Of a stretch of DNA of 64,000 nucleotides, positions 14,591 through 23,581 are shown in pieces. The DNA is from Solibacillus sp. R5-41 (GTDB taxonomy: Bacteria > Bacillota > Bacilli > Bacillales_A > Planococcaceae). How positions within the stretch are numbered: the stretch's first letter is position 1; each line of letters begins with the position of its first letter. The position numbers were made by a program, and so were the translations under genes. Location of the stretch: the NCBI RefSeq assembly GCF_002736105.1, contig NZ_CP024123.1:2224001-2288000 (forward strand), given 5' to 3'. A model generated the notes under the pieces. The model saw nothing but the letters and a program-made list of their open reading frames with translations, was not told the origin of the DNA and ran no database searches.

Positions 14591-16540
14591 CTAATTAGAT
14601 TCTACATTCTCTTTTTTGTAATTGTACTGCGAAGGATCAACTGGAGTAAAACCTGTTGGCGTATAGAATCTCAATAAATCACCATTCACTACTCTGTCAG
14701 ATAACCCCATTTTATAATCTACTTCATCCTTGATAGCTTTCGCCGATTCTAATTGACTATCATCTAGTAGTAAACCTGTTTTATTATCATAAAACTTTTC
14801 ATTAATTGAATAAATCGTAGGACTGACAAAATCGCCATTTCTAAATGGTACTACTTCATTATGCTTTTCTGATAATAAGTCTGAGCCAAATTGAATAAAG
14901 TTTTGCGTATCAATTCCTAGTAAATGTAATACCGTTGGAAGAAGGTCTATTTGCCCACCATAAGTATGGTTGGTTCCACCTTGCATTCCTGGAGCATGTA
15001 TTAATAATGGTACTCGTTGTAAATTAGTACTTTCATATGGTGTAATTTCTTTTCCAATTACTTGTTCCATCGCTTCATTATGATTATCTGAAATACCATA
15101 ATGGTCACCATAAAGAACAATCATCGTATTATCATATAAGCCTAATTCTTTTAATTGATTGAAGACCTGTTCGATTGCTTCATCTGCATAACGCGCTGTT
15201 TGGAAATAATTATCAACACTTGCATCTCCAGTATCAGCTTTATCAATTGTTACTAAGTCTTGGTTCATTTTATATGGATGGTGGTTCCCTACCGTAATAA
15301 ATTTTGTATAAAAAGGTTGTGGTAACGAACTTAAAAGACTTTCAGATTGTTTAAAGAATGGTTTATCTAATAAACCATAGTCAGCCATCTCTTCTGAAGC
15401 ACTCGTGTCATAATAACTACCATCAAAAAATTTATCGTATCCAAATGATTTATAAATTTCATCCCGATTCCAGAAGCTTCCGATATTACCATGGAAGACA
15501 GCTGATGTATAACCATAATCTTTTAAAATACTAGGAGCTGCTTGGTACGTATTTTGTGCTTTTGTAATATAAGCAGACCCTTGTGGCAACCCAAATAAAG
15601 AGTTTTCCAGCATAAATTCTGCATCGGAAGTTTTACCTTGACCTGTTTGATGGAAGAAATTATCAAAATACATTGTATTCTCATCTTTTGCTAATGAATT
15701 TAAAAATGGTGTAACTTCTTCACCGTTTAATTTATAGTCGATAAGAAAGTTTTGGAATGATTCTAAATGTAAATAGATGACGTTCATTCCTTGTGCTGCA
15801 CCAAAATATTTTGCATTAGGGTTGGCGTAGGTAGAGTTTGTATAGTTAACCACTTCTGTAATATCACTACTATCCGCCAAAACTCTCTGTGATGATGCTT
15901 TCAGAGTTTCTACTGAGTCATAAATCGTATAGTTATACATTCCTAGATATTTCACAATATAGTTTCTATCAAAACCTCGACTTAATAGTTGTGGACGACT
16001 AATTTCGGCTAGTCCTAAATTTACGATTGATACTACGAGTGCAAGAGCTATAATTGCTATTGCTTTTTTATATCCAAAACGATTTGTTTCTTTTTGCACT
16101 TTTTTTGAGAATCGTAGGTAAAACATTACAAAGACATCCACAAAGAACAAGATATCATAAGGTTTTAATAAAGAAAGAATACTTCCACCTAAATCTCCGA
16201 AGTTCTGCGTTTGGATAATTGTAGGTAATGTAATAAAATCACTAAAAAATCGGTAATAAACAACATTGGAATATAAAAGAATAGACATTAGAGCGTAAAC
16301 TACAACTAGTGATGTATACTTTCTCTTTCCTCTAAATAAAAATGAAAATCCTAGAAATAGCATAGCTGATCCTAGTGGATTTAGCATTAAAATGAATTGT
16401 TGAAGGAACCCTTCTACACCTAGTTCAAATTGTGTTACTTGAGTGATGTATGTTTTAATCCATAACATCAAAACAGCTAATATATATACCCCTAAAAAGT
16501 TGTTTAATAGGTCATCTTTTTTACTTATTAGACTTTTCAT
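14591..16540 (-). CDS. ltaS: Lipoteichoic acid synthase family protein
   Basis: 649 residues: five membrane helices in 1-175, then an extracellular sulfatase-fold domain. It transfers glycerol phosphate from phosphatidylglycerol onto the growing lipoteichoic acid chain. Catalytic Thr299 in HQTGQGKT, metal ligands Glu260 (HLESFQ), Asp479 and His480 (YGDHYG) and the substrate-site residues His350, Trp357 and Arg359 are all present. A signal-peptidase-like VLA site at 220-222 fits the known release of the extracellular domain. Bacilli often have several paralogues, so it may be LtaS proper or a YfnI-like relative. Monocistronic. Confidence 0.9.
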   Translation of the reverse strand: MKSLISKKDDLLNNFLGVYILAVLMLWIKTYITQVTQFELGVEGFLQQFILMLNPLGSAMLFLGFSFLFRGKRKYTSLVVVYALMSILLYSNVVYYRFFSDFITLPTIIQTQNFGDLGGSILSLLKPYDILFFVDVFVMFYLRFSKKVQKETNRFGYKKAIAIIALALVVSIVNLGLAEISRPQLLSRGFDRNYIVKYLGMYNYTIYDSVETLKASSQRVLADSSDITEVVNYTNSTYANPNAKYFGAAQGMNVIYLHLESFQNFLIDYKLNGEEVTPFLNSLAKDENTMYFDNFFHQTGQGKTSDAEFMLENSLFGLPQGSAYITKAQNTYQAAPSILKDYGYTSAVFHGNIGSFWNRDEIYKSFGYDKFFDGSYYDTSASEEMADYGLLDKPFFKQSESLLSSLPQPFYTKFITVGNHHPYKMNQDLVTIDKADTGDASVDNYFQTARYADEAIEQVFNQLKELGLYDNTMIVLYGDHYGISDNHNEAMEQVIGKEITPYESTNLQRVPLLIHAPGMQGGTNHTYGGQIDLLPTVLHLLGIDTQNFIQFGSDLLSEKHNEVVPFRNGDFVSPTIYSINEKFYDNKTGLLLDDSQLESAKAIKDEVDYKMGLSDRVVNGDLLRFYTPTGFTPVDPSQYNYKKENVESN

Positions 16541-16615
16541 TTTTGCACCAACCTTTACTTATTTAAATTTAAATCTAGATTTATATTAATTTAGACAATA
16601 AGTATAAAATTCAGA

Positions 16616-16645
16616 AAAAAGCTACTTCACAATAGCTTTTTTAAT
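16616..16645. terminator. Stem-loop with flanking A and T runs
   Basis: AAAAAAGCTA pairs with TAGCTTTTTT around CTTCACAA. It lies upstream of ltaS, so it would end transcription coming from either neighbour. Confidence 0.6.
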
Positions 16646-16745
16646 AGCTAATGTAGCTTACTCCCCATTTACACTTCTGTCAAGCAGTTAATATAACGAA
16701 AGACAATTAGAATAGTTTCTTCTATTTTTAAATTTTGTCATAAAA

Positions 16746-16791
16746 ATACCCCGGAAACGTTAGTTTTTTAACTAACATTTACGGGGTATTT
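16746..16791. mobile_element. Solo IS-end hairpin
   Basis: TACCCCG...GTTAGTT pairs with AACTAAC...CGGGGTA. No transposase sequence adjoins it; it is next to the second copy of the 65-base duplicated segment. Confidence 0.5.
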
Positions 16792-16827
16792 CAAACCATA
16801 ATTCTTTCTTTTACAACTCCGTTAAGT

Positions 16828-16892
16828 TCAACCACGCAATCGTTTCACAATGTGTCGAGTGTATGTGGCAATACAAGGGTGCTGGTGGGTTT
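16828..16892 (-). repeat. Duplicated 65-base segment, copy 2
   Basis: Counterpart of 14391-14455. It reads PPAPLYCHIHSTHCETIAWL and a few more residues to a stop on the minus strand. Confidence 0.4.
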
Positions 16893-16976
16893 AAGTAATT
16901 GGCTAGGTCCTACCATAGTAGAACTTAGCCTTTTTTATTTATCTTCAAACAGTTTTTCCTTCAACTAAAGTTTCTA

Positions 16977-17120
16977 TTAGTTAAAGTGCAATAACTTCAC
17001 CATCTTCTTACAAAGAACATACTCGATTATTGCTTCAATAAATATAATATTGGAAGTAAAAATCAACCCTAGTAGAAAAAGCACTGGAATCGAGTAAACA
17101 ATTAAAGCGAAAATTTCCAA
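16977..17120 (-). CDS. Possible 47-residue membrane peptide
   Basis: TTG after AAGGAAG opens LEIFALIVYSIPVLFLLGLI, one long hydrophobic helix, and ends in CKKMVKLLHFN. The ribosome site is too close to the start and the region is full of transposon debris, so this may be chance. Confidence 0.2.
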   Translation of the reverse strand: MEIFALIVYSIPVLFLLGLIFTSNIIFIEAIIEYVLCKKMVKLLHFN

Positions 17121-17217
17121 CTTCCTTCATGCCATTGTTGGAGTTTTCAACGGCATTTCTTCCAAAAAATTATTTAGGCGTTCCGCTTTATTAATACTTT
17201 CCTGAATTTCTTCTACG

Positions 17218-17382
17218 CTATGGGAATTCACCTTCTACGCCATTGTATTTATATTGTTTTACACAAGTTAATAGGTAACGATAGGACACACCTATATCTG
17301 CCGCTACTGTTCTTGAACTTTCTTTTCCATTTACATATCTTTGAACCGCTGCTAATTTTTCTTCTGCACTAATTTTAGCCAT
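17218..17382 (-). pseudogene. IS3-family orfA remnant, second copy type
   Basis: MAKISAEEKLAAVQRYVNGK, then SSRTVAADIGVSYRYLLTCV, ending at a stop after VEGEFP. This is the HTH of an IS3-type OrfA, of a different subtype from the 14.1 kb remnant. Beyond the stop (to 17130), another frame reads SVEEIQESINKAERLNNFLE, of unclear origin. The IS hairpin 17392-17433 lies upstream. Confidence 0.7.
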
Positions 17383-17391
17383 AGAAAAACT

Positions 17392-17475
17392 GCACCTCCT
17401 TGTTAGTTGTGTCTAACAATTGGGGTGTAGTTCAAGTTTTATTCGGGAACATTTTATGTATAAAGCTTTATATTA
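17392..17475. mobile_element. IS-end hairpin plus family B-type tail
   Basis: CACCTCCTTGTTAG pairs with CTAACAATTGGGGTG, followed by AAGTTTTATTCGGGAACATT, the tail seen in family B elements. This links family B to IS ends. Confidence 0.5.
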
Positions 17476-17480
17476 ACTGA

Positions 17481-17915
17481 TTAAATAATATTTAAGTACT
17501 GTTTTATTAAGTATAAATGATGTTCATGGAAAAGATGCTTTTCTAAATCATTGAAATCAACCCAGCGCATTGTTTCTTTTTCAACTGGTTCTGCAATCTT
17601 TTCTAATAGTTCACATGCGTATAATATTCCGATATTGTGTTGAGAGTCACGAGGATATCTTGCTGAAACCCAATGTCTTTCAGCTTTTCCTATAATCTTA
17701 ACGATTTGAATTTTATGCCCTGTTTCTTCAATACTCTCTCTTAATAGCGCACATTCAGGAGATTCATCTGCTTCAACCCCTCCGCCAACTAAAAACAAAT
17801 TCCCGTCCAAATCTTCTACACATAAAAATTGTAGATGGTCATTTTGAATGACAGCATAAGCTCCAGTTCTTTTCCAATAATTTAAATCATAATTACGATT
17901 ACCAAAAGTTTTCAT
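17481..17915 (-). CDS. NUDIX hydrolase
   Basis: 144 residues. NUDIX box GGGVEADESPECALLRES-IEETGH at about 43-66, with RES in place of the usual REL/REV; all metal-binding Glu residues are kept. It starts MKTFGNRNYDLNYWKRTGAY after a TTAGGAGGCGGG ribosome site. The substrate is unknown. Lies alone between an IS remnant and a broken integrase. Confidence 0.88.
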   Translation of the reverse strand: MKTFGNRNYDLNYWKRTGAYAVIQNDHLQFLCVEDLDGNLFLVGGGVEADESPECALLRESIEETGHKIQIVKIIGKAERHWVSARYPRDSQHNIGILYACELLEKIAEPVEKETMRWVDFNDLEKHLFHEHHLYLIKQYLNII

Positions 17916-17940
17916 TGCCCGCCTCCTAATTGTAATTTTA

Positions 17941-18210
17941 AGTAAATATTATAACATTAATATAGTCAACAAGTTGGTTTAAAAACGTTTCATTTGTATT
18001 CCCTCTCACCTTAAAGATATAAAGATTTTGAATTTACCCCCCTGCTGCTATAGGAGGATTTTTTCTACAAGGAAAAACTTCAAACTGTTCCCCTAAATTG
18101 AATTTTCAACATTCGCTTCTAGTGCGACACTTTTATTAAAAAAGGAATCTTCCTTTAGGGGTTTTCGTTGAACAGTCGGTAAAGGCTTTTTTGAAGCAAA
18201 ATAACGATAA
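17941..18210. other. Gap with no recognised gene
   Basis: AT-rich. It holds TAGGAGGATTTTTTC and AAAAAAGGAATCTTCCTTT, which look like fragments of other sequences; no reading frame is convincing. It leads into the recombinase remnant. Confidence 0.3.
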
Positions 18211-18660
18211 AGGCTCATTATATTCCTCTATCTTTGGTCGAATCAATCCGCGATTGTTAGAGGTAAAGGTGATAAGGAGAGGGAAGTTTATTTTAATATA
18301 CGTTGCGACATATGGCTTAAAAGGTATATTGAAAGTTGGAATGACAATAATCCTTCCATCTTTGTAACAGCAAGGCAGCCACATAAAATGAGTGTTGCCC
18401 AAATGCGATACATCACAAGCGGATCTCCAATCGTGCTGAAATTAAAAAAGACATTCATCCACAGATATGCAACTCACTTGTTGAATAATGGCGCTCCTAT
18501 TGAAGTCATTCAAAGTCTTATGGGGCATGAGAAAAGTGAAACCACAAGGATATACGCTCAATTAAGTGGAAAACTACAGAAAGAGTATTATCAAAAGTAC
18601 CTTAAATGTAAAAGGAGCAACGTCTTGAAAGACGTTGCTCTACTTGACGAGTACAATTAG
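18211..18660 (+). pseudogene. Tyrosine recombinase (phage-type integrase) C-terminal remnant
   Basis: In one frame: SNQSAIVRGKGDKEREVYF, CDIWLKRYIESWNDNNPSIF, VTARQPHKMSVAQMRYI, then KKTFIHRYATHLLNNGAPIE, LMGHEKSETTRIYAQLS and QKEYYQKYL. This is the catalytic half of an XerC/D-like recombinase. The G-H box and the Tyr of TTRIYAQ are kept, but the H-x-x-R box is missing: the sequence goes from FIH straight to RYATHLL where PH-x-L-R-H normally stands. The N-terminal half is lost (in-frame stop at 18208). It is the only recombinase sequence seen near the array-like regions. Confidence 0.75.
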
Positions 18661-18680
18661 TTCAATTATAAAATAGTGTA

Positions 18681-20192
18681 TTATTTTATTTGAGAGTCCT
18701 GCTTTAAATCTATTGAAATCACCTTTTTTGTTATAATAAGTAATGATACAAAAATGTAAAAAATAATGATCGTTGCTATTACACTATAATAAACCGCGGA
18801 AATTGTAGTTGGGCCCCAAATTCTAATAAACTCCCAGCTCATTCCTAGCAATATTTTGGGAGCTATCAGCATAAGTATCAAAATCGCAGCTACAAACAAT
18901 GAATGAAACAATAATAGAAACATCCTCTTTCCTTTTACCGCTATCAAAGTTCGTTGCTTTCTATTTAATTTCCATAGGCTTCTTAGCAATAAAATACTGA
19001 AAATTAAACCTAAACAGCCGACAATAATACACAGTATCGTCATAATTTTATCTAATTTTTGGTACACGTCAGAATGACTAATTTTTACGTTATTTCCTTC
19101 CCACAAATCCATCACGCCTTGACCTATTGCAGTTGTAAAGGTTGAATTCATATTAGAGAGTACGGCTACCCCTAATTGCTCATCCGGTTGCATGATGAAA
19201 TAAGAGGTAAATGTAGGATTTTCGCCAGCGTGGAGGATGTATTGATTGTCACCTTTTTTCAAAATGCCCCACCCACTTGCATAGTAGGTGTCTTGATCGA
19301 AAGGCTCCACGGATTTGTCAGGAATGTGAGATTCTTTTATAACTTGTTCGCTAATCGTGTCATTCTGTTCGGAACCTAACTGTACGTTCATCCATTTTGC
19401 GATATCGTTTGTGTTGCTAACTATATAACCAGCAGGTATATTACCACGATAAATAGGCGGAGTATATTTTTGTTCTCTCATGAATCCTATTTTATTACCT
19501 GTCGCCAACTCATCCGACTTAACTTGATGTAAGCCAACAAACGAGTCTTTCATACCTATTTGTTCTAATAATTGTTGTTTTAAATACAAATCATAAGGCT
19601 GTTTAGAAAGATTCTGGATGATGAGACCCAAAATATCATAATTGATCGTAGCGTATTCAAATGAGCTACCAGGTTTACGATTCAATGGTTGTTCAAGTAG
19701 GGTTCTTACTGTTAATTCAAGTGCATTATCTGCGTTACTTTCAGGAATATGTACAATAGAGTTCCAAGCGATCCCACTGGTATGATGAAGCAATTGATTT
19801 ATAGTAATCGTTTGCGGTTCTCCATTATATTTCAACTCTAGCCATGGGATATAGTTTCTAACATCGTCAGTTCGTTTTAACAACCCTTTTTCTTCTAATT
19901 GTAAAATAGCTAGACCAGTAAATGCCTTCGCGGTCGATCCCAGTTCAAATAAGGTATGAGAAGTTACCGGAGTTTTCTCCTTTACATCCGCATATCCAAA
20001 CCCTTTTTGATAAACTATTTTCCCCTTTTCTACTATTACTAACGATATCCCAGGAATTTTACTAATCTCCTTTTGTTCTTCAACAAATCGTTCAATCTTT
20101 TGAATTTTATCATTTGAGTCTGCGTGGACTACTGGAATCAAAGCATTTAGTGATAAAATTATTATAGCAATCATTAAAATTATTTTTTTCAA
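18681..20192 (-). CDS. Class C beta-lactamase-like serine hydrolase with membrane tail
   Basis: 503 residues. Signal peptide ending near VVHA-D (24), then a beta-lactamase/DD-peptidase fold: S86-T-A-K89 as S-x-x-K, Y180-A-T as the Tyr motif (Asn usual, Thr here), and HAG at about 313. Four or five hydrophobic helices follow from about 380 to 490. Such exported PBP4*-like enzymes act on peptidoglycan peptides, D-amino-acid peptides or esters. TTG start ten bases after GGGGGAA. Not in an operon. Confidence 0.85.
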   Translation of the reverse strand: MKKIILMIAIIILSLNALIPVVHADSNDKIQKIERFVEEQKEISKIPGISLVIVEKGKIVYQKGFGYADVKEKTPVTSHTLFELGSTAKAFTGLAILQLEEKGLLKRTDDVRNYIPWLELKYNGEPQTITINQLLHHTSGIAWNSIVHIPESNADNALELTVRTLLEQPLNRKPGSSFEYATINYDILGLIIQNLSKQPYDLYLKQQLLEQIGMKDSFVGLHQVKSDELATGNKIGFMREQKYTPPIYRGNIPAGYIVSNTNDIAKWMNVQLGSEQNDTISEQVIKESHIPDKSVEPFDQDTYYASGWGILKKGDNQYILHAGENPTFTSYFIMQPDEQLGVAVLSNMNSTFTTAIGQGVMDLWEGNNVKISHSDVYQKLDKIMTILCIIVGCLGLIFSILLLRSLWKLNRKQRTLIAVKGKRMFLLLFHSLFVAAILILMLIAPKILLGMSWEFIRIWGPTTISAVYYSVIATIIIFYIFVSLLIITKKVISIDLKQDSQIK

Positions 20193-20639
20193 CTTTTTCG
20201 TTCCCCCTTACTATAGGTTAAATATATTAAACTGAAATAAGATATACCATCGATTACTGTTACAATGTGATGATTAATGTTACATTCTCGTCACTTTAGT
20301 CTTAGGTAGAAGTAAAGGATATATCCATAAAATTATGTACTTTAGTGTAAGTACATCTTTTCACATTTAATCTATATCAAACTCAAAATTAATACCTAAG
20401 TTTAGCCTATCAAATACGTTTCATGAAGTCCTTTTTCGTTTAGCACAAGAAACTGGACATATTTTAAAGAATCCAGTTGCAACAATATAATATGTCTTCT
20501 AGTTTGAATAACCTCTTTTTACTTTAATAATGAAAATAAGCCAAAACTATGCAACTTTGTGGAAAAAAGTTGCATAATTTCGGCTTTAAGGATTTTATAA
20601 GATATAGAAGATTAGCTTTTCGTTACATACAGAGCCTTT
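20193..20639. other. Gap with a short remnant and a terminator
   Basis: Holds a 22-codon plus-strand remnant FHEVLFRLAQETGHILKNPV then ATI-stop (20418-20490) of unknown origin, and the terminator at 20531-20587. No gene is supported. Confidence 0.4.
20531..20587 (-). terminator. Terminator of the HTH/membrane operon
   Basis: AAGCCGAAATTATGCAACTT pairs with AAGTTGCATAGTTTTGGCTT on the minus strand, followed by a T-rich run. Confidence 0.75.
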
Positions 20640-21887
20640 CTAATTAAAAATTAAAGGAAAAGTAAATATAACGAAAGCTGCCCAAAGTCCGTAGATCGGC
20701 AAATACTTAGTAACTGCATCTTGGATAGTTGAAGGTCCAGATTTGTTTTGTAGAAAACGCATATAGGAGAGCATAATCCAAATTAGATTTGCCCAGATAA
20801 GTATGTTTACTCCTAAAACAGCAAGTCTATTAGGCGTAATTCCATAAGAAGAAAGTCTGAACACGATGGCTGACAAAGCCACACTATCAATGATAAGCGC
20901 AAGAACAATTAAGGCAAAATTTATATAATCTGAAATGTTCTTTTTCTCGTCTGAGTCGCTCTCGATAATGGAAAATATCGTAACGGCCAATACACCAAGG
21001 AGTATACCGTTGAAGGCTATCAGGAAATTGCGGTCCAAGAATGGATTTTTTCCGACCCATATAACCGTTATAAGATAGACCAACAATGTGACCAGGACAA
21101 GAGGACTAAAAATTTTAGCTATATATGGTGTAATATTCTTAGCAAGTTTAAGATTCATTGATACCAGGTATGCAGCCACAATAGCAAGAGCGGCAGCACC
21201 AAATAAAACGACATTACTAAAATAGAACTCTTCTATATCCAGACCAACAAAGCTAAATAACTGCATGGTTAATGCTGCTAGTACCATTCCGCTAACTGCC
21301 ATGCTGGCGTATAGAATACAATATTCCAAATTAAATTTAATATAGGCTAATCTTGTACTACCTTTTGAATATTCATTTCCTGTAAATGCAAGCCCTACCA
21401 ATACCCATAAGAATATAGGAAGATGTAAATAAGCAAGGATAATACTGTCTTTATAATTTAATGGTAGCATATTAAGATAAATCCCAGAAATTATGAACAA
21501 CGCTGCAATGGAATAAATAACACTTTTTTTCGGAGTATTATTGTAAACAAAATAGGCAGCAATAAAGGGAATGATACCAAAAGCCAGGTTAATTGGAGCA
21601 ATTGCTCCCTGTTCGACGAAATGGAAAATAATCCTGGTGCTTATTCCGGCTAGAATAGATAATATGCCCATGAATAAGAAACCTTTTTGAAGCAAGGTAG
21701 ATTTTTCTGTATTTGCCGTCTCCTTGAAATGCAATCTTTCATACCAAATACCAAGAACCTGAGAATCAGGATTTTGTTCCCATGCGTGTGAGAATGACTT
21801 TTTAAAAGCTTTCGGGTCGTTTCTATACATTCTCTCCAGCTCATGAGGGTTATTAATATTTTCAATAATCAAATTGTTAATGTCCAT
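20640..21887 (-). CDS. Multi-pass membrane protein with soluble N-terminus
   Basis: 415 residues. The first 65 residues are soluble (MDINNLIIENINNPHELER, FKKSFSHAWEQNPDSQVLGI); ten or eleven hydrophobic helices follow. Arrangement resembles DUF4153-like proteins but the assignment is weak. ATG at 21887, eight bases after GGGGAGG. It lies 48 bases after an XRE regulator gene and forms one transcript with it and the DUF2975 gene, so it may be controlled by that regulator. Confidence 0.6.
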   Translation of the reverse strand: MDINNLIIENINNPHELERMYRNDPKAFKKSFSHAWEQNPDSQVLGIWYERLHFKETANTEKSTLLQKGFLFMGILSILAGISTRIIFHFVEQGAIAPINLAFGIIPFIAAYFVYNNTPKKSVIYSIAALFIISGIYLNMLPLNYKDSIILAYLHLPIFLWVLVGLAFTGNEYSKGSTRLAYIKFNLEYCILYASMAVSGMVLAALTMQLFSFVGLDIEEFYFSNVVLFGAAALAIVAAYLVSMNLKLAKNITPYIAKIFSPLVLVTLLVYLITVIWVGKNPFLDRNFLIAFNGILLGVLAVTIFSIIESDSDEKKNISDYINFALIVLALIIDSVALSAIVFRLSSYGITPNRLAVLGVNILIWANLIWIMLSYMRFLQNKSGPSTIQDAVTKYLPIYGLWAAFVIFTFPLIFN

Positions 21888-21935
21888 CCTTATACCTCCC
21901 CTAATAATTGTTTTATTTAGTTTCCTCCACAATGT

Positions 21936-22151
21936 TTAACTGTCCTCGTCAAATTTGCATTCTAAAATATCTCCAGGCTGACATTCTAAAGTCTTACAAA
22001 TTGCCTCTAAAGTGGATAATCGAATCGCTTTTGCCTTCCCCTTTTTCAATATAGAAAGGTTCGCCATTGTTATTCCAACCTTCTCCGAAAGTTCTGTTAC
22101 ACTCATTTTCCTTTTTGCTAACATCACATCAATATTGATTATAATTGCCAT
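21936..22151 (-). CDS. XRE-family HTH regulator, YozG-like
   Basis: 71 residues, essentially one Cro/CI-type domain: KMSVTELSEKVGITMANLSI and LSTLEAICKTLECQPGDILE. Small HTH proteins of this type are encoded next to DUF2975 membrane proteins (Bacillus yozG-yoaS arrangement), as here: it lies 11 bases after the DUF2975 gene and 48 before the large membrane gene. Likely an autoregulator of the operon. ATG after GAGGTG. Confidence 0.88.
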   Translation of the reverse strand: MAIIINIDVMLAKRKMSVTELSEKVGITMANLSILKKGKAKAIRLSTLEAICKTLECQPGDILECKFDEDS

Positions 22152-22162
22152 TGTTATTCACC

Positions 22163-22645
22163 TCAGACCGTTAAATCATTCTCTGATTTGATATTAATTG
22201 CTTCTTGTAAAAGTTTTTGCAGAACAGCCGCAAAGACTGCAATAACCATCGAAGCAAAAGGAACAACTAATCCGACAAAAACAACTCCTGGTGCGTCGTC
22301 TACTTCCGCAAAGATAAAGAAGAGCGGCCAAACTAGCACATGCAAAATACTGATTGTGATGGCACAGTATTTGATTTTCTTTAAAGCTTTTACAGATAAA
22401 TCTGAGAAAGCTTTATCTTTGTCAATATAGCGTAAGAGTTTGAAAGCCTGATACAAAGCAAAGTAAAAAGGTATCGCCGATGCATCAAAAGCGCTGAAAA
22501 CAAAATGTTTTATAAAAGCAAACTCTGGTAGCAATTTTGCTGCAAAATTCGCCATCTCAGGCACAAAAAAGATGCACAGAGCAAGAACTGGGACTCCTAA
22601 AAGAATAACAGCTATTTTTAAAAATAACGTTGTTACTTTTCCCAT
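22163..22645 (-). CDS. DUF2975 membrane protein, YoaS-like
   Basis: 160 residues with four hydrophobic helices (about 8-28, 44-64, 93-112 and 122-145), a RYIDKDKAFSDLSVKALKKI segment between the second and third typical of DUF2975, and a short soluble tail. ATG at 22645 after GTGAGGTG; the GTG at 22654 overlaps that site. First gene of a three-gene operon with the XRE regulator; function unknown. Confidence 0.82.
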   Translation of the reverse strand: MGKVTTLFLKIAVILLGVPVLALCIFFVPEMANFAAKLLPEFAFIKHFVFSAFDASAIPFYFALYQAFKLLRYIDKDKAFSDLSVKALKKIKYCAITISILHVLVWPLFFIFAEVDDAPGVVFVGLVVPFASMVIAVFAAVLQKLLQEAINIKSENDLTV

Positions 22646-22764
22646 AAAAAGCACCTCACTTATTTATTCTTATTTTGATTCTAATATATAATTTATCGTT
22701 TTTCAATAAATTTTTATTGATTATTATAAAATTTTTATTGTATTTTTTTGTAATAAGCAAAAAT

Positions 22765-22797
22765 AAAAAGCATTCCTCATTCAAAGAAATGCTCTAT
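22765..22797. terminator. Stem-loop terminator
   Basis: AAAAGCATT pairs with AAATGCT around a loop; T-rich on the minus strand. Confidence 0.5.
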
Positions 22798-22874
22798 AAC
22801 TTTAAACCATTAAATTTATAACTTGTACAACTAACCTCCCCTTAACAAATAAAAATTACTATTAAAAGCCATAA

Positions 22875-22954
22875 TCTTGTTAAACTAACCTGTCCCGTTT
22901 GTTGAAGAAGAACAGCGAAGCTTATTAAACAATCGCGCCCTAATGTTGAAGATC
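22875..22954 (-). repeat. Family A element, mixed subtype
   Basis: CTTGTTAAACTAACCTGTCC/GTTTGTTGAAGAAG palindrome followed by GCTTATTAAACAATCGCGCC; isolated copy outside the two arrays. Confidence 0.7.
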
Positions 22955-23071
22955 ACAAAATATAAAAAGTGACGACTGCATACATAAGTTGTAATGAAGT
23001 AAACTAAACTATAGGAGATGGATAATTACAGAATATAACGTAAGAATTATTAAGAAAAGAGGAGAGTTACG

Positions 23072-23179
23072 ATGTTTGATCAAATTGCGTATTTTATTTT
23101 TAAAGCCCTGGTAATTCTAACGGTTTTGGTTGTTGTGGTTGGAATCCCTCTTGGAGATAAACTGTTAAGAAAAAAATAA
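23072..23179 (+). CDS. Small single-helix membrane peptide, 35 residues
   Basis: ATG seven bases after AGAGGAG, product MFDQIAYFIFKALVILTVLV followed by VVVGIPLGDKLLRKK: one membrane helix with a basic tail, so N-out or N-in by charge with the tail in the cytoplasm. A perfect terminator follows two bases after the stop. The ribosome site, compact structure and terminator argue for a real gene. Function unknown; single-helix peptides can be regulators of membrane complexes or type I toxins. Confidence 0.65.
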   Translation: MFDQIAYFIFKALVILTVLVVVVGIPLGDKLLRKK

Positions 23180-23180
23180 G

Positions 23181-23208
23181 ACTGCATCCAAATGGATGCA
23201 GTTTTTTG
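23181..23208 (+). terminator. Terminator of the small membrane peptide gene
   Basis: ACTGCATCCA/TGGATGCAGT perfect stem followed by six T. Confidence 0.85.
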
Positions 23209-23332
23209 ATTTTACATCTTTCTAATTAACCTTATGTTATACTATTTTGAGCATGACAAATAGCCCTCCATTTTTTTTGGAAGTTATACCCTTTATTACT
23301 CTTAACCGTTAGTTACGCTATATCCAGTAAAG

Positions 23333-23550
23333 GGTTCTGGTGCAAAAACTTCAAGACAATGGCAATTAACTTTAAATCTTGGACATATTGATCCTATTAC
23401 TCTAAAAAAGGACAGACTCTCCAAGGGGAGAAGTCCGTCCAAAATCAAAAAGAACTCATCCATCAACTGTTTGGATTAGTTCCTTAAGACCAGGGGTCAC
23501 TAGAAATCATTCACTTTTTTATATTTTCTTCAAGTGTTTGCACCAGTACC
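23333..23550 (+). mobile_element. IS6-family remnant, internally deleted, both ends kept
   Basis: Begins GGTTCTGGTGCAAAAACTTC and ends TTTGCACCAGTACC, the terminal inverted repeats of IS6/IS240-type elements. Only 218 bases remain: the left 80, then the transposase 3-prime end (in frame GQTLQGEKSVQNQKELIHQL). Relative to the inverted copy at 29854-30128 it lacks 137 bases lying between two AAAAAAGG repeats, a clean microhomology deletion. Confidence 0.85.
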
Positions 23551-23581
23551 TTTTGGGGAATTATTTGAGAAACACATATTT

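Noticed and set aside
18136-18402. 88-residue minus-strand frame
   Set aside because: Opposite the clear recombinase remnant; no family and no ribosome site.
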